Source: Heterostelium multicystogenum
Taxonomy: Eukaryota; Evosea; Eumycetozoa; Acytosteliales; Acytosteliaceae
NCBI GenBank assembly: GCA_003667245.1
Contig: RCNN01000008.1
Span: forward strand, 1 to 64,000
Direction of reading: 5' to 3'
DNA: 64,000 bases
Within the stretch, counting starts at the first letter, position 1; every line of letters starts with the position of its first letter. This document shows positions 1-14,173 of the stretch, piece by piece. The notes under the pieces are model-generated. The model worked only from the letters and a program-made list of their open reading frames with translations, made no database searches and was not told the DNA's origin. The translations under genes were made by a program, and so were the position numbers.

Positions 1-261
1 TATTAAATAACAATATTTATATATATATAGAAAAAAAACAAACAAAGATATTTATATTTCTTATATTTATCATTGATTTTGTCTTTTAGTGTGTTAAACA
101 TCATTTCCAAATTTAATATATCTATATCATTATTAATTCAATAAACCCCAACAACACAAACATCCACTCCCTCTCACCCACACATCACCTACAATAATAA
201 CAACACAACCCAACAACAGTACAATAACACAAAAGGATCAAATATATAAGTAGATGCAAAG
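1..261. other. A+T-rich upstream flank of the Pol5 gene
   Basis: No coding signal is visible. The stretch is A+T-rich, then rich in A and C (runs of CAACA and CACCCACACAT type), which is common just upstream of dictyostelid start codons. It probably holds the promoter and 5' leader of the gene starting at 262. I see no specific binding site I can defend. Confidence 0.4.
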
Positions 262-3200
262 ATGGCTAAAGATAATACAAAGTTAAATAACAACAACACC
301 AAACAATAACAATAAGAAGTTGGGGTGAATCATCATCTTCTGCAAAGGAAGAGGAATTCTCTAGACCAAGATTGACTATGTCCGAAAGCATGGACAATCT
401 AGCTGATCAGATCGATATTGAAATGAAGAAGAAAGACGAACATCTTGCAGTGTTTCTACGACATCGTTTCTGCAGATGAATCAACACGTATCAAAGGAAT
501 CTCCACTCTCATTGTCACTCTCACCGAGTTACAAGAGGACTTCAAGCCAGAGGATCACACAAGCGTATTGAGATATGGTAAGTAGTAGTCACGGTGGTAA
601 TCATGTCATCATGAAAGAAGAAGGGGAGGTGGATGGGTGTAGGAAGGAAGAACGAGGCATGATTGATAGTAGCGCTAGTTAGTTAGCATGATATTAATAC
701 GATCAACAGTTCCAAAGGTTATGGAAAATAGAACCAAGGAGGTCAACACTGAGTTTTTCACCAGAGTTAAACTACTCGATTCAGCGTTTGGTTTGGCGGT
801 TTGGCATCGACACGTGATATTACAAAGATGGGTTTCTCATTGGCGCTCTCTGAGCTCTTGAACGCACTGCCCGTCATCCCAATCAACTGGTTCATCAATT
901 ATCTCACTTCCGCCATGGACATGACCGGTGCCAGTGGATTTTCAGAGCGTGAGGCACTCTTTGGTCGTATGTTTGGTTTGATGGCGTCATCAAGTCCGGT
1001 CGTATCGACCAGGAAGTTGATCAAGCGTGCTCCCACCAAGTCGTCCATCTACAATGCCAACCAGCCAGACACCGACAACATCATTGAGGCCGTCTTGGAA
1101 CAACTGATATACATTTCAAAGAAGCGTGCAGCATACACCGAGCTGGCATACGAAGTAATTACAGCACTCACCGAACAGATTTCAACCGATAACTTTGACA
1201 AACTGCTCCCTTTTATCAAACAACTCATTCCAGAGAGCATCGACACTATACTCCAGATTTAATTTTATTAATATTATCATTATCAAATAGATACAAGGTA
1301 AATATTGGTTGATTGGATGGTGATATTGCAGGGTCACTAACAGAATCGAATCTATTCATTACATATTCTTAGAAATTCAAACTTTTAAAGCACACAAAAT
1401 GGATGGAGTCATAGCTCCTATTTAACGAATCAAATATACAGTTTTTAAAGATCATCTATGCTAAATCAGTATCCACTCATCCAAGAGTACACAAAGTATG
1501 GCCACACACCTTTGCAATCCTTCTCCAAAATCTTCCAGAAAATATTTCAGTCATCGAGTTTTTGGAAAAAAGTTGTTGAAAGTATGTTTACATTTAATCA
1601 ATCATCATCTTCAATATAATTTTTCTAATGCATTGCACCATCTTATCTAGACAATCTATTTAATACAAATTCCAGAGTTAAGAAATCATTGGGATTACAA
1701 TTATTTTGCCATTCTACTTCCAATGTTACAGCCAATTCCATCGCTTCAATTTTCACTGTTCACCTCAATTTCTATTTGAATCAATCATTGCAATCCGACA
1801 ATATTTACCAACGAAGTTGGTGTCCAAGCTGTATGTATATTCACCAAAGTAGAATCTTAAAGAATACACTATTTACCTGATTTCAAAAATGATAGTTCCC
1901 AAACAATTCCAAAAACAGCAGAAATATCCAAAGAACATCGTTTACAATTAATTCTTTATTTCAGTGGACCTGGCTCAAAGTATTCCAGAATCCAATCGAT
2001 ATCATCAATGAATTGCTCAGAGACATGGATAGTGAAACAATGAACAAATATACCAACACTCTTTTCAACAGCTTCTATGAGCCAGATGTCTCAGTTGGAA
2101 GCACAGCTGCTCGTGTCGAAGCCCCACAAGACAACTCTGAAGATCCAGCCGAGAGCGAAACTGACAATGAACAATACAACGAAGAGCAACTCCGTATTTT
2201 GAATTTCCGTACTTGGATCCTCACACAATTAGGTCATGTTGTAAAGGAGATTTTGCGTCACCCAATGGATGTTGTTTGCACGCCAACAATCAAGGATTAT
2301 CAATATTCTCAAGTTCCTCTACTTCCACTCCTTCTATTTTGCCAAAAGAAAAAGCACCAGCCACCAAATCAAAACAAACTGATGATGAATTCACCAAGGA
2401 GCTCCTCAGTCGTCAGCCAACCATCGATTTACAACAAAAGACTAGAGATCAATGTGGATCCAAATTGTTATCTGTCCTCGAAATCTTTCACGTCACAACC
2501 TTGTTCATCAGCCACTCGTTGATGGTGTCCATGAGCAATGGTGAGTTCTGGGTTTCTGAAGTAGTCAAGTTCCAAAAATCAATTGAGATCAAGCCACTCT
2601 TTGTCCACACCACTGCCCATCGGTTTCAAGCCATTGGATAAGTTGACAAAGGTCATCACTGTCCTCCAACAAAATCCAATCGAGAAGAGAACCATCCAAA
2701 ACCCGTGCATTCGAGTTGTTGTTCCTCCATGTCTCCCTTCAATATCTCTACGAACCATCAGAAATCTCTGAGATCATTGAGGATCTTGTCGCAGCTTTAT
2801 GAAGAATTGGTTGGATTGCGTAAGGCCAAGAAGAATGGACCAAATGCCTTTATGATTTTAGTTGATATCTTGATTTCACTCCTCGACAAGCCTCAAACAT
2901 TGTTGCGTTCAGTTGTCAAGTTAATTTTCTCTGTTTTCTCCGATGATATTACCTTCCCAGTTTTGGAGCATATCCTGAACACAATCTCTGCCCCAATCAC
3001 TGAGATTTTCGATGGAATGGACGAAGATGACGATGAAGAAGATGATGAATTTGAACCAATTGAAGATGATGATGAAGAAGATGCAGATGACGAGAGTAAC
3101 GATGCCGAAAGAAAGCGAAAGACAATGAGGAGGACGAAGAAGAAGAGGAAGAGGAAGAAGAAATCGAAGAGGAGTCTGATGATGATGACGATGAAGTTGA

Positions 3201-4570
3201 TCCAGAGATTGTGGCCAGAATCAAAAAGAGTCTTGGTCCACATTTACTTTTGGAAGACGATGACGAGATGGATGATGCTAAGCCACCAACCGCCAAGGAA
3301 GCCAGACAACTTGACAACTATCTCGAGCAAATCTTTAGAAGAAAGAAACAAGAGAAAGCCAAATTCAATAATATCAAGACAAAGACCATGACATTGAAGA
3401 TTCGTTTGATTGATCTCATCGATATCTACATTAAAAAATCAAGCGCTGCACCAAACTCCATCTTTTTCCAAGCACTTCCATTGATGATCAATGCTGCCAA
3501 CTCTGAAGAACCATCCATTTCCAACCGTTTCGTCTCCATTTTCAAGAGCAAGCTCAGTGCCATCAAGAAGTGTTCCGACGATGTAGATACCAAGTCCATC
3601 AACAACTTGATCAAGAGCTGTATTGAAACCATTAAATCCTCCACTAAAATGAAGTCAGAGGACAAGAAGAACAAACCATTTTTATTCCTCCTTTCTGGAC
3701 ACGCTGTTTTCTTGTGTGTTCGTGTCCTTTTGGCCAACAACAAACTTTGATCTCAATACCCTCAACGCAGAACTAGCTCAATTGCTCCAAAAAGAAAATA
3801 TCACAAACAAAAAACAACACTGTCATTCTCACTTTTATCACCGAATTCTCTCAGCGTTTCCCTCAACTCATGTCCAAACACATTGGAGACTTGATGAAAG
3901 CTGGTTCAAGTGGTGCCAACGATTATGTATTCAAGAAGTTACTCGAAATCATTGGACTCATGGTCAAGAGCTCATCATATCAAGATAATGCCGTTGGATT
4001 GCTGGAGGTATACCATGTCTTTGTTAATACCCTGAGCGATGCTCTTACTGAGTCACTCGAGACAAAGAAGTACGGACAACACCAAGCTATCCTCTTGCAA
4101 ATGGCCAACATTTTCAATTTTGCAATCTCACATCTTGCAGTCGACAAGATCAAAACAAAGATCAACGCTACCAAACTCAACACTACCTTGGAGGAAGTCT
4201 GTAAAGTCAATGGTAAGCGTGCTTATTAAGGATCATGCCAAGCGTATAGTTAAGCTCCTCGAGATTGAGAGCAGCGAACTCTTGGCACTATCGAAACGTA
4301 AGAGAAAACAACTAGAAAGAGAAGAGAAACTAGCACAGAGAGACCCATCATCCGAACCAAAGAAGTCTTTCAACAACAATATTTTAACAGTACACAACGC
4401 CAAACGTGATAAACCACAAACTAAATCAACACAAGTTAAAGTTGACAATAAGAACAAGAGCAGACCAAAGAAGAAGGAAGAAAGAAATTGATGATGCTGC
4501 TCAACTTTATAAAGAACTACAAGATCCAAAAGAAGACGAAGAAAGACCAAGAAGAGAACAAAAGATTTAA
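262..4570 (+). CDS. Pol5 / MYBBP1A (DNA polymerase phi) family protein, frameshifted
   Basis: Nucleolar factor of the Pol5/MYBBP1A family, which works in rRNA transcription and ribosome assembly and, despite its name, is not thought to be a functional replicative polymerase. The conserved N-terminal block is clear: KMGFSLALSELLNALP near 828-880, then a region reading GRMFGLMA. The helical-repeat body is followed by the family's acidic tract (about 3010-3210, long D/E runs) and a basic Lys/Arg-rich tail (about 4290-4490). The start ATG at 262 gives MAKDNTKLNNNN; a first intron begins near 575 (GTAAGT) and others lie near 1580-1650. The frame changes at about 310, 465, 985, 1015, 2215, 2630, 3110, 3730, 4215 and 4480 without loss of family character, and the last frame ends at TAA 4568-4570. 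It faces the NDR kinase gene tail to tail. Family call is firm; exact exon structure is not. Confidence 0.83.
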
Positions 4571-4799
4571 ATAAATAAAAAACAATAGAATATATATAAT
4601 TTAAAACAAAATAGTAATAGTAAATGTTCATATAAATTAATATGTTTTCGTTAAATCTAAATTTATTGATATAATTAATTTCTTATAATTATTATTGGAG
4701 GGTATGGTTTGTGTGTGTACAGTTAATATTAAGGTGATTTTGTGGTTGTTGGATAAAAGTTAATGTGGCAAGCAAATTTTAATTTAAAATTAACAACAG

Positions 4800-6617
<1,818 letters not shown>

Positions 6618-7621
6618 CTATTTAGTTTAAAACTATGTTAGATTCACTTAATGTCAATAAAGACGCGCGCGCTTTGGTTTCGTTTAATAGAAGGTTTTTT
6701 CTTGAATAGCAACTGATCAATATCAGTATCAGTATAGACAGACAGAATTGGAGGCGACTATAATCAAGAGACAAAAAGTAGATATGTGTGTGTGTGGCTG
6801 AGTGGAGGGATAGTATTAGGTGTAGGTAAGGTAGATAGGGTCAAGTGTCTAAATTTAAATATTCTCAGATAATTTGGAATATTATGTTAATGATTGAAGT
6901 AACTGATTGTTTTGATTGGCTGATTAGTTATTATATTATTGATTTGATGGATGAGTCTCTAGCTAACTTGAATTATTGGGGCGATGTTTGATTTAGTTTA
7001 GTGTGCAGCGCAGGTGTACGGGTTTTAAAGACAATAGTATTGTTACAATAATTATATATGGTTACAAGAATATGACTAAGCAAAAAGTAAAACAACAACA
7101 ACAACAATAGTAAAAAACAAACTGAAAAAAGAAAGTCAAAAAATACTAATAATAATAATAAAATATAATAATATAATAATGATTAATATAAATTAAATTA
7201 ATTATAAACTAAAGTTTAAGTTCTTACTCTTGTTATTGTTTTTTATTCTATTCTATTCTTTGTTTTGTTTTTTTTTGTCTGGTATATTTATTTTTAAATG
7301 ATTGCTTTTTTTTTTTTGTATTATTGTATTTTTAAAGTGTTATAATAAGATGGATGATTAATAAATGGATGTGTGTGTTATTATGTGAGTGTAATGGGGT
7401 GTGTTGGATTAGATTAGTTTTTTAAATTTTTTTAATTTATTTGAAAATTTGGTTTTATGAATAGTGTGCTTCTTGTGACTTTTAATCAAAAAACAAATCA
7501 AAATAAATGTGATGCGAAGTGTTTCTTTTCGTGAATAATCAAAACATCCATTTAAAAAACCATGCATTAAAAAATTGAGTTTTCCATATTAATTTTTTAA
7601 AGATTGATTAATCTTTTTTTA
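6618..7621. other. Spacer between NDR kinase start and TANGO6/RTP1 stop
   Basis: About 1 kb without a supportable gene. It contains a short GT repeat near 6785, CAA and AAT microsatellite-like stretches near 7090-7180 and T-rich runs near 7265-7320. It should hold the kinase promoter (right side of the kinase gene) and the 3' flank of the next gene. No RNA gene recognised. Confidence 0.4.
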
Positions 7622-10600
7622 TTATTTTGAATTTGGGAATATAAATTGCCTTGTGATTGTATCCAGTTCAGATAGGGCATTTCTGGCATGATATTTGCAG
7701 ATTTGATCGGGATCGTTTGATTCTACGGTCTTGAGGAGGTTGTAGAGAGACCTCAATTCAGTTGGAATGAGCTCAAAAGCGTCTAGTCCAACACCTTTGA
7801 GGAGTAGCTGCACGACAAAGATGGCTCCGCGACGAACTTCAATCTCGCGCTCGCTTACAAGGATACTCTCAATGCAATGGAGAAGCTCCACTAGATATTG
7901 ATCGATTGAATATTTTAGGAGCTCTGCGAGTGTGGCCAGATTGGAAAGACTGCTTGCTCGAAACTCCGACACTTGGGTCCTTGCAGCCGAGGAAGAAACA
8001 GTGGAATAGCTGACCGGCGTATATTGGCAGGGTGTCTCCACAACGCTGTGATATTTGGACGAGTGACTCACCAATCTTCATTCTGCGGTCCTCCTTGAAA
8101 CTGGTGTTGTTAAACTGCGCAGTCAGGATTGGAATGATTTTGACAGGATAGATGTCTCCAAGTGCAGTGAGACCATTGATTGCGCAGGAATACACAAAAG
8201 TGTCGTCATCGTTTATCTGTGTCTTGAAGATCTCAATGATATTCTCCAGGTTCTTTTGTACTAGCTCCGATTGTTTCGATTTGCAATACCAGCTTACGAA
8301 GCTCAATCAATCCATGTGCACGGATGGGCAGCAGCGAGTGGGAAAGATCTTCCAAAATCTCTTTTAGCTTCGCCTTTACATCTCCAACTGATCCTTCTCC
8401 AGCTTCGTTTTCTTCTTCCAGCCATATTGGTTGCTTTGCCGTGATTATGGTTTTCAACTGTGAGGCCATGGTTGATATGATCTCATTAGGGTAGGACATC
8501 AGTTGCTCCAATGGTGTCAGCAAGTCAAATACCAGGATCTCCTCCTCTTTCTTCACCTTGACCTGGCCAGTGAGCAAGGAAGAGAGGATGCCCAGTGAGA
8601 GGGTGATCGAGTCGACTTCTTCCTCATCAACCTCAGCAGTCGGTGTCTTTGCAAACTTGTCGAGCGAACGCTGCAGCATGACTCGAATAAGTGTGGCAAC
8701 TTGTACAACATTCTTGATTGCGGCAGCACCAAGAGACTCGCTAACAATCGCTAGAAACTGCATCAACACAAAATACTGCTTGGAGTGGCGCTTTTTTACA
8801 TTCAGTTCGACCTGTGAGTATTCATTCAGCAGGTCAACAAAGAGATCTCCCGCCAGTCGATCATTTTTCATCAGCTGCAGAATACCAACAAGACATTCAG
8901 CCTCCCAATTGAAATCTCTATCGTAGTATGGGATGTACTTGGCAACTACTCCACCATTCTCTCCCATGGCAAACGATAAGCACATTGTATTCTCATTCGA
9001 ACTGTCTGAAATCACCAGTTTTATCTTCCAAATCCAACAAAGACTTGTCAGCTTTTCTACTACTACTAGCGTCCTCAGCTTCATTGCTTTGATTTGCGTG
9101 CTTTTGCCACCAATTCTGCAGGAGGAAGTATCAATCTCTTCAACTGTGAAACAGAATGGCTGTAGAATTTGAAATAGGTTGACAATATCTCTTACAAGAT
9201 ACTTTGAGCGAAGATATAGACTTTGAAAGGAAGCAGTGTAGTTGGAAGAGTGTCGGTATATCTGTCAGAGAACTCATGGTTAATATACTTTCAACAACAA
9301 GTTGATGGCTCTATAACTTACATGGTGTCAAAAAGTTTAAAAGATATTGATTCATTGATAGTTTCGTCAGCAACATATGGATGTCTTCAATACAATAGAA
9401 GATATCGATCTCTTTTGATGACGATTGAAGCGGTTTGTTCTGGTGCGGTTGATGTGGCTGTTGAGCTTTGGAACTGTATCAGTGGTTTGATGATTGATTG
9501 TAGTATATGGGTTGATGTTGGTTCTGGATATAGTTGTATAAGTCGATCGATAATCAGGATGGTTGCCTCAAAGATACGCTCTTTGCCATGTCGGTCTTTT
9601 GAGGTGCAGTATATCGAGTATCTGTGGCGCTATCTTTTGAAGGTATTCGTCGGCAGAGAGATTCGAAGGTATGGAGCTGACCAGCTTGACAATCGAGTTG
9701 ATAGAGTTGGTCATGTCCTTACCTGGCTGCGGCGTCAGCACGGTATCGAGCACGATCTTCATAGACTGTGGACGTGTCAGACACTTTGATAGCATCAAGC
9801 TGACACATTTGACAAACCACTGAGGTGGCGCCACTGGCTGGCGGGTGGAAGGGTCGAGAGAGCCAGCCGTTGACAGCAGCATGGTCAGCGACTCAAAAAA
9901 TCAACTCTGGATACACTCCAAAGAGGATCTTATCAATCTGCTGGCCACAATAGAGCTTATCGTCGCCACTGAGCGAGCTGGCAGGCTTCGACATATTGAT
10001 AAGCTGGAGAAACGACGCGAATATATCCGACAGGTATCTCGATATAATAATGGAGTTTAAGTCAAGGTTTTCTTCTCGGAGCTTTATGATATTCTTTACT
10101 ACACCAAACAGATAGTAGGATGTAAACGGCGAGTTATTTTGCCAACTGTAGAATCTAGCCTGTTCCTCATTCAAGACATACAGTTCCTCTGATGGTAGAA
10201 TGAATAGAAGTGTAATAATTGATGAGTTAGTTCATTATACCAAATTGGTTAGTGCAGGGGTGTTACAGTGCTGGATGTTGGAATGAGACTTACCATTAAC
10301 AAGACCAACTCTTTTTGTCTATGGGAATGCCAATTCCGCGCAATAGCATAGGCGATACTCCCCAGCATATCACAATATCCAAGGATAGTTTAATAAGTTT
10401 TTGATTCTATGAGTACGTAACGATACAATAGAAAAGAAGAAGGTTAAAGTTAACTTAATATGCTTGTCATGCTAATAAACGATGGCGTCAATGATCGATT
10501 GGAATGATTGATAATTACATTAAATGAAAGTATTTCATTATATTGTATTAAAAGTTTATTTAATGAATTTAATATTTCTAGTATTATGACTATATAATGT

Positions 10601-11080
10601 ATTTGATTCAATATTAACTGACTAACATTAATATTAACATTAACATTAGTATTTGTTGTTGTAGTATTAGCAGAATTAACATTGTTGTTGTTGTTGTTGT
10701 TATTATTAGATAGAGTAATTCTTGAAATTAAAATCATTATATCTATTAGTTATATTATCTAATAGTTGTTTTATATTATTATCTATATCTCTAGTTTCAT
10801 TATCATTATCATTATCATTGAAATCCAACATATCTAAATCATTTGGTGATATAAATTGTTTAGTATCTTTCGATGATTCATCATTTTCATTATCTTTTGT
10901 TGTAGTCGTTGTTGCTGCTGTTGTTGTTAACTTTGTATCATTTTCATTATAAAGTTGCTTATTTATAGATTGAATAATATTGTTTATCTTTAAAGGTAAA
11001 GATAGTTGTGAATGTAAGTTTGTTAGCTCTTCAATCCATATTAGTCTATTCTGTATATTTATATTTGTGTGACTTGACAT
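7622..11080 (-). CDS. TANGO6 / RTP1-family HEAT-repeat protein, frameshifted
   Basis: Member of the TANGO6 (TMCO7)/yeast Rtp1 family; Rtp1 helps assemble and import RNA polymerase II, and TANGO6 was found in a screen for secretion and Golgi organisation. The first C-terminal family block is visible at about 8245-8330 (SLLPIRAHGLIELRKLV) and the last block at about 7640-7830 (RRGAIFVVQLLLKGVGLDAF, then HARNALSELD). Upstream sequence is helical-repeat like, with a conserved PPQWFVKCVSLMLSK near 9790-9820. The ATG at 11080 opens MSSHTNINIQNRLIWIEEL; an Asn/Thr-rich linker follows. Introns lie near 10200-10285 and 10390-10441. Frame changes occur near 10720, 10315 (an extra A in a run of five; without it the exon stays open to its donor site), 9890, 9200-9560, 8270 and 7990. 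The family call is good; the N-terminal third is the least certain part. Confidence 0.8.
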
Positions 11081-11308
11081 TATCTATCTATCTATCTATT
11101 TATCAAATTGATGTCATCAAACAAGTTCAGATGATATTTTAATTAATGCTAGCATTAACCCCCAAAGTAGATGGTGTTCAAACAATGAAATTCGAAAAAA
11201 TGGTTAAATTTGGAAACTATCAAATTTGGGTGTGTCCTTGCCAGAAAGATCAAAGATATATATATATAGTAACTGAAAGAGATATATATATATTTACAAA
11301 TTTGGAAA

Positions 11309-12849
11309 ATGAATAAATCATTGTTTATGTCGGTATTTAATAATAGAGTTTTAAAGAAAGAGATAACCAATAGACTTTGTTGTAACTGTAAAAGTAATTA
11401 CATTTGGAAGGCAACATGTGAAACCAAGTATCGATGGAAGGATTTGCTTCGGAGTCCAGAGGCGATGATTGGAAATGGATATCATGATCTATTCTACCGA
11501 TGGGAAAAGTCGAGTAGTTTCTTGAAACAATCGAGTCCTGACATTTATTTCGACATTAAAGCAAGATGGATTGAGATTGCTATTCAAAGATCGGGAAGTG
11601 AGGCATTGCCTTTTATTCGATACCTCTGTGCCAGTCAAAAGTTCAGGCAATACTTTGAAGCAATGAGATGTGATGTTTCGAGATTTCTATCAATAGCTTC
11701 GACTCGTGCCGAGTGGATATAATCGATTACTTCTTGGAACTTGTGGAATCAAGACCCTCTAACATTGGCAGAACTTTCATGCCTTATTACTACAGGGTGA
11801 TTCTCAAGTTTTCACCACTCTCCAACGACATTGAAATGATGAAGCTCTTCTCTGATAAGCTGGGAGATATGAGATCTTATTGTGGAGTATATAACTCTGC
11901 GGCATTAGTTGGAAGATCGGATATGATTGAATGGCTTGATGAGAATAGACCCCAAGATAGGATTGGCAATTATATGTATTACTATTCAATAGCTTATAAT
12001 CATATGCATATCCTTCAATATCTGGAGAAATGCAATAGAAAAGACTTGGTTTATTGCAAACATAGACTCATGGATGAGGCAGCAAGAGGTCACCTTCAAA
12101 TCTTGAAATGGTTACATCACAACAATTTTGGTGATAATCACTGTTCTACGTCTGCTATGGATAACGCAGCAGAGCTAGGCTTTTTGGATATTGTTGAATG
12201 GCTTCACTACAACAGAACAGAGGGTTGTACCACGGATGCCATGGATAAGGCTGCAAAATCGGGTCAAATCGATATTGTTCGTTGGCTGCATGAAAATCGA
12301 ACAGAGGGGTGCACAACGAAAGCAATGGACTATGCAGCCGCATTCGGTCATTTTGAAGTGCTTCTTTGGTTACATGAGAATCGAACTGAAGGGTGCACAA
12401 CGAAAGCAATGGATGAAGCTGCAAGGCTTCCAGCTAACCTTGAACTAATCAAATGGCTGCACCAGAATCGAACTGAAGGTTGCACAACAGATGCCATATA
12501 TACAGCAGTAAATCACAGCAACTTGCACATTGTTGAATGGCTATATGACAATCGATCCGAGTGCAATGATTTTACAATAACAGATCAATATATCAAGAAT
12601 TTTCAATTGGCGAAATGGCTACTGAAGAATAGAAAAGTTAATTGCCTCTCGGTATACCTCAGTAATCTACTGAAAACTGAAGACAATGAAATGAAAAGAT
12701 GGGCCAATAATCTTCTCGCTAGAAAAAAAAGAATCTCATCCATTGTCAGACTATTAAAAGATCCTGCCTTTTGGATTGCTCTTTTCTCCGTATCATTAAT
12801 CCTTATAACTATCATACTTGTCTTTGTATACGATGTCAAGTCGTGCTAG
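11309..12849 (+). CDS. Ankyrin-repeat protein with C-terminal membrane anchor, one frameshift
   Basis: Member of the large dictyostelid ankyrin-repeat family. The start MNKSLFMSVFNNRVLKKEI at 11309 is the usual family opening. The first frame stops at 11722 and the repeat-bearing frame takes over at about 11705-11713 with no gap in the protein pattern, so I treat both parts as one gene with a single frameshift. At least five repeats of about 28 residues follow (about 12070-12560), each with a core like DIVEWLHxNRTEGCTTxAMD; two neighbouring copies are almost identical in DNA. The C terminus has one hydrophobic segment (WIALFSVSLILITIILVFVY, about 12772-12831) and a short Lys/Cys-containing end, which suggests a tail-anchored membrane protein with the repeats facing the cytosol. 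Partner unknown. Confidence 0.85.
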
Positions 12850-13216
12850 CCTCTTGCAAGAAATTTAGTCTTGTTTGGATCGATCAAGTTTTTTTATCTA
12901 AATATTAAAATATGTATTGTATTTTGTTCTCATGAGGGAGTCAACCGAATGTTTATCAGGAAAGAACCAGAAAATAAGGAATTCGCCCTTTCCAACTTTT
13001 TTTTTTTTCGAATTCGATAGGACAAATTTTTGTATTTCCTTATCAAGTTAATTGAGGAAATATAAAATAGCAATCTCGAAATGACAGTATATTTTTATTT
13101 TTCGATTTACTTTACTCAAAAAAATTGATGGGAAAAACCGACAGTTAGTTTTCCAAAACCATTCACTCTAAAGTCAGTCATTTCAATACTATCAATTTAT
13201 TATCGTTTTACATGTA
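12850..13216. other. Short spacer, no gene seen
   Basis: A+T-rich stretch of 367 bp between two genes on the same strand. It probably holds the terminator of the ankyrin gene and the promoter of the secreted-protein gene. No coding frame or RNA gene recognised. Confidence 0.4.
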
Positions 13217-13810
13217 ATGTTTAAACTAAATACAATTATTGTTGGAATATTTATTATTCAACTTTTCATTATAAAATCAGATGCTTATTATCAAATATGT
13301 AGTAATTGTCAATATTCATGCTCTTCATCCGAAGTAGAATCAAGTTGTGTAACTTTACCCGAAGGAGTTTGCAGGTAAGTAAAAACAATATTCATTTTAT
13401 TACGTGATATTAATGGTATTTGTTTTAATAGTACTTATAGTGATTTCTGTACCCAACCTCCAACAAATATTACATATTTATTATCTATCTCGAATGGTGT
13501 TATACAAGGTTCTTTCTATTATTCATTATCCGACTGTCATAGTGGATATGGATATTCTTTTAGTCAATATTGCTATACATGTAGAAATGGAACAAGTTTT
13601 TTGTGTAGTGTGTTCCCCAATTCGACAACCACTTCATCAGGCCAAACAACCACTTCATATACAACCAGTCTTTATCCATCATCGAGCTCTTCATCATTCT
13701 CACCATTCACAACCACTGCATTCCCCAGTTCAAACTCCGGCCAAACAATCCGAGTTTCCATGACACTTAGATCACTAATTATTCTTGTAGTTTTTTTAAT
13801 ATTAAAATAA
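13217..13810 (+). CDS. Small secreted Cys/Ser/Thr-rich protein, probably GPI-anchored (two exons)
   Basis: Not a family I can name. Exon 1 is 13217-13374, the intron 13375-13431 (GTAAGT...TAG), exon 2 is 13432-13810; the join is in frame and gives 178 residues. The N terminus is a clear signal peptide (MFKLNTIIVGIFIIQLFII, then KSDA). The next part holds closely spaced cysteines (ICSNCQYSC, then further Cys at regular intervals to about residue 125) and is followed by a Ser/Thr-rich low-complexity stalk. The last residues are hydrophobic (SLIILVVFLILK) with no charged tail beyond one Lys, which fits a GPI-attachment signal. A displayed surface or matrix protein is the likely role. An earlier ATG at 13212 is followed at once by a stop, so 13217 is the start. 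Confidence 0.78.
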
Positions 13811-13879
13811 ATTTGGTTTTTCCTCGATTTTACAAATACCACAATTAGGAAAACCAACAGTAGGGTTTTATAAAAGTAA

Positions 13880-14173
13880 GACATTTATTTTAGTTCTATT
13901 CAATCTAAGACTCAGAAACAGAATCCTTCAGATTTAATTCGATTGGTTCGTTATGTAACAATGTATATATTACCATGTGATAAATATATTTCTGAGTCTC
14001 CTCAATTGTTTGTACAAATATTACCAAAGGAGTTTGGAATTGAAATGTATTCCACTTCGAGAGATATTAGTGGTATGTATTCTATTTCAGTATATTTAAT
14101 TATTCCATTTAAAATGAATTGGTTATTCTATTTTCATCCTAATCCATGTCAGATTGTAAGAACATCTCAATAG
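13880..14173 (+). pseudogene. Orphan open fragment, possible gene remnant
   Basis: The frame is open for about 97 codons after a stop near 13877 and reads like protein (for example RYVTMYILPCDKYISES and FVQILPKEFGIEMYS), but no start with upstream promoter context, no donor or acceptor site I can defend and no family match. It may be the last exon of a broken or mis-assembled gene, or chance. A low-confidence entry kept because the composition is less biased than the flanking spacer. Confidence 0.25.

Noticed and set aside
2893..3317. Ser-rich and Phe/Leu-rich minus-strand frames opposite the Pol5 acidic tract
   Set aside because: They are antisense readings of GAT/GAA triplets; any Asp/Glu run gives Ser- or Phe-rich frames on the other strand.
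11083..11103. TCTA tetranucleotide run before the TANGO6/RTP1 start
   Set aside because: A short microsatellite of about five units in a A+T-rich spacer; no function supported.
12060..12560. CRISPR-like or satellite array
   Set aside because: The repeats are coding ankyrin units of about 28 residues without spacers; this is a eukaryotic nuclear locus.
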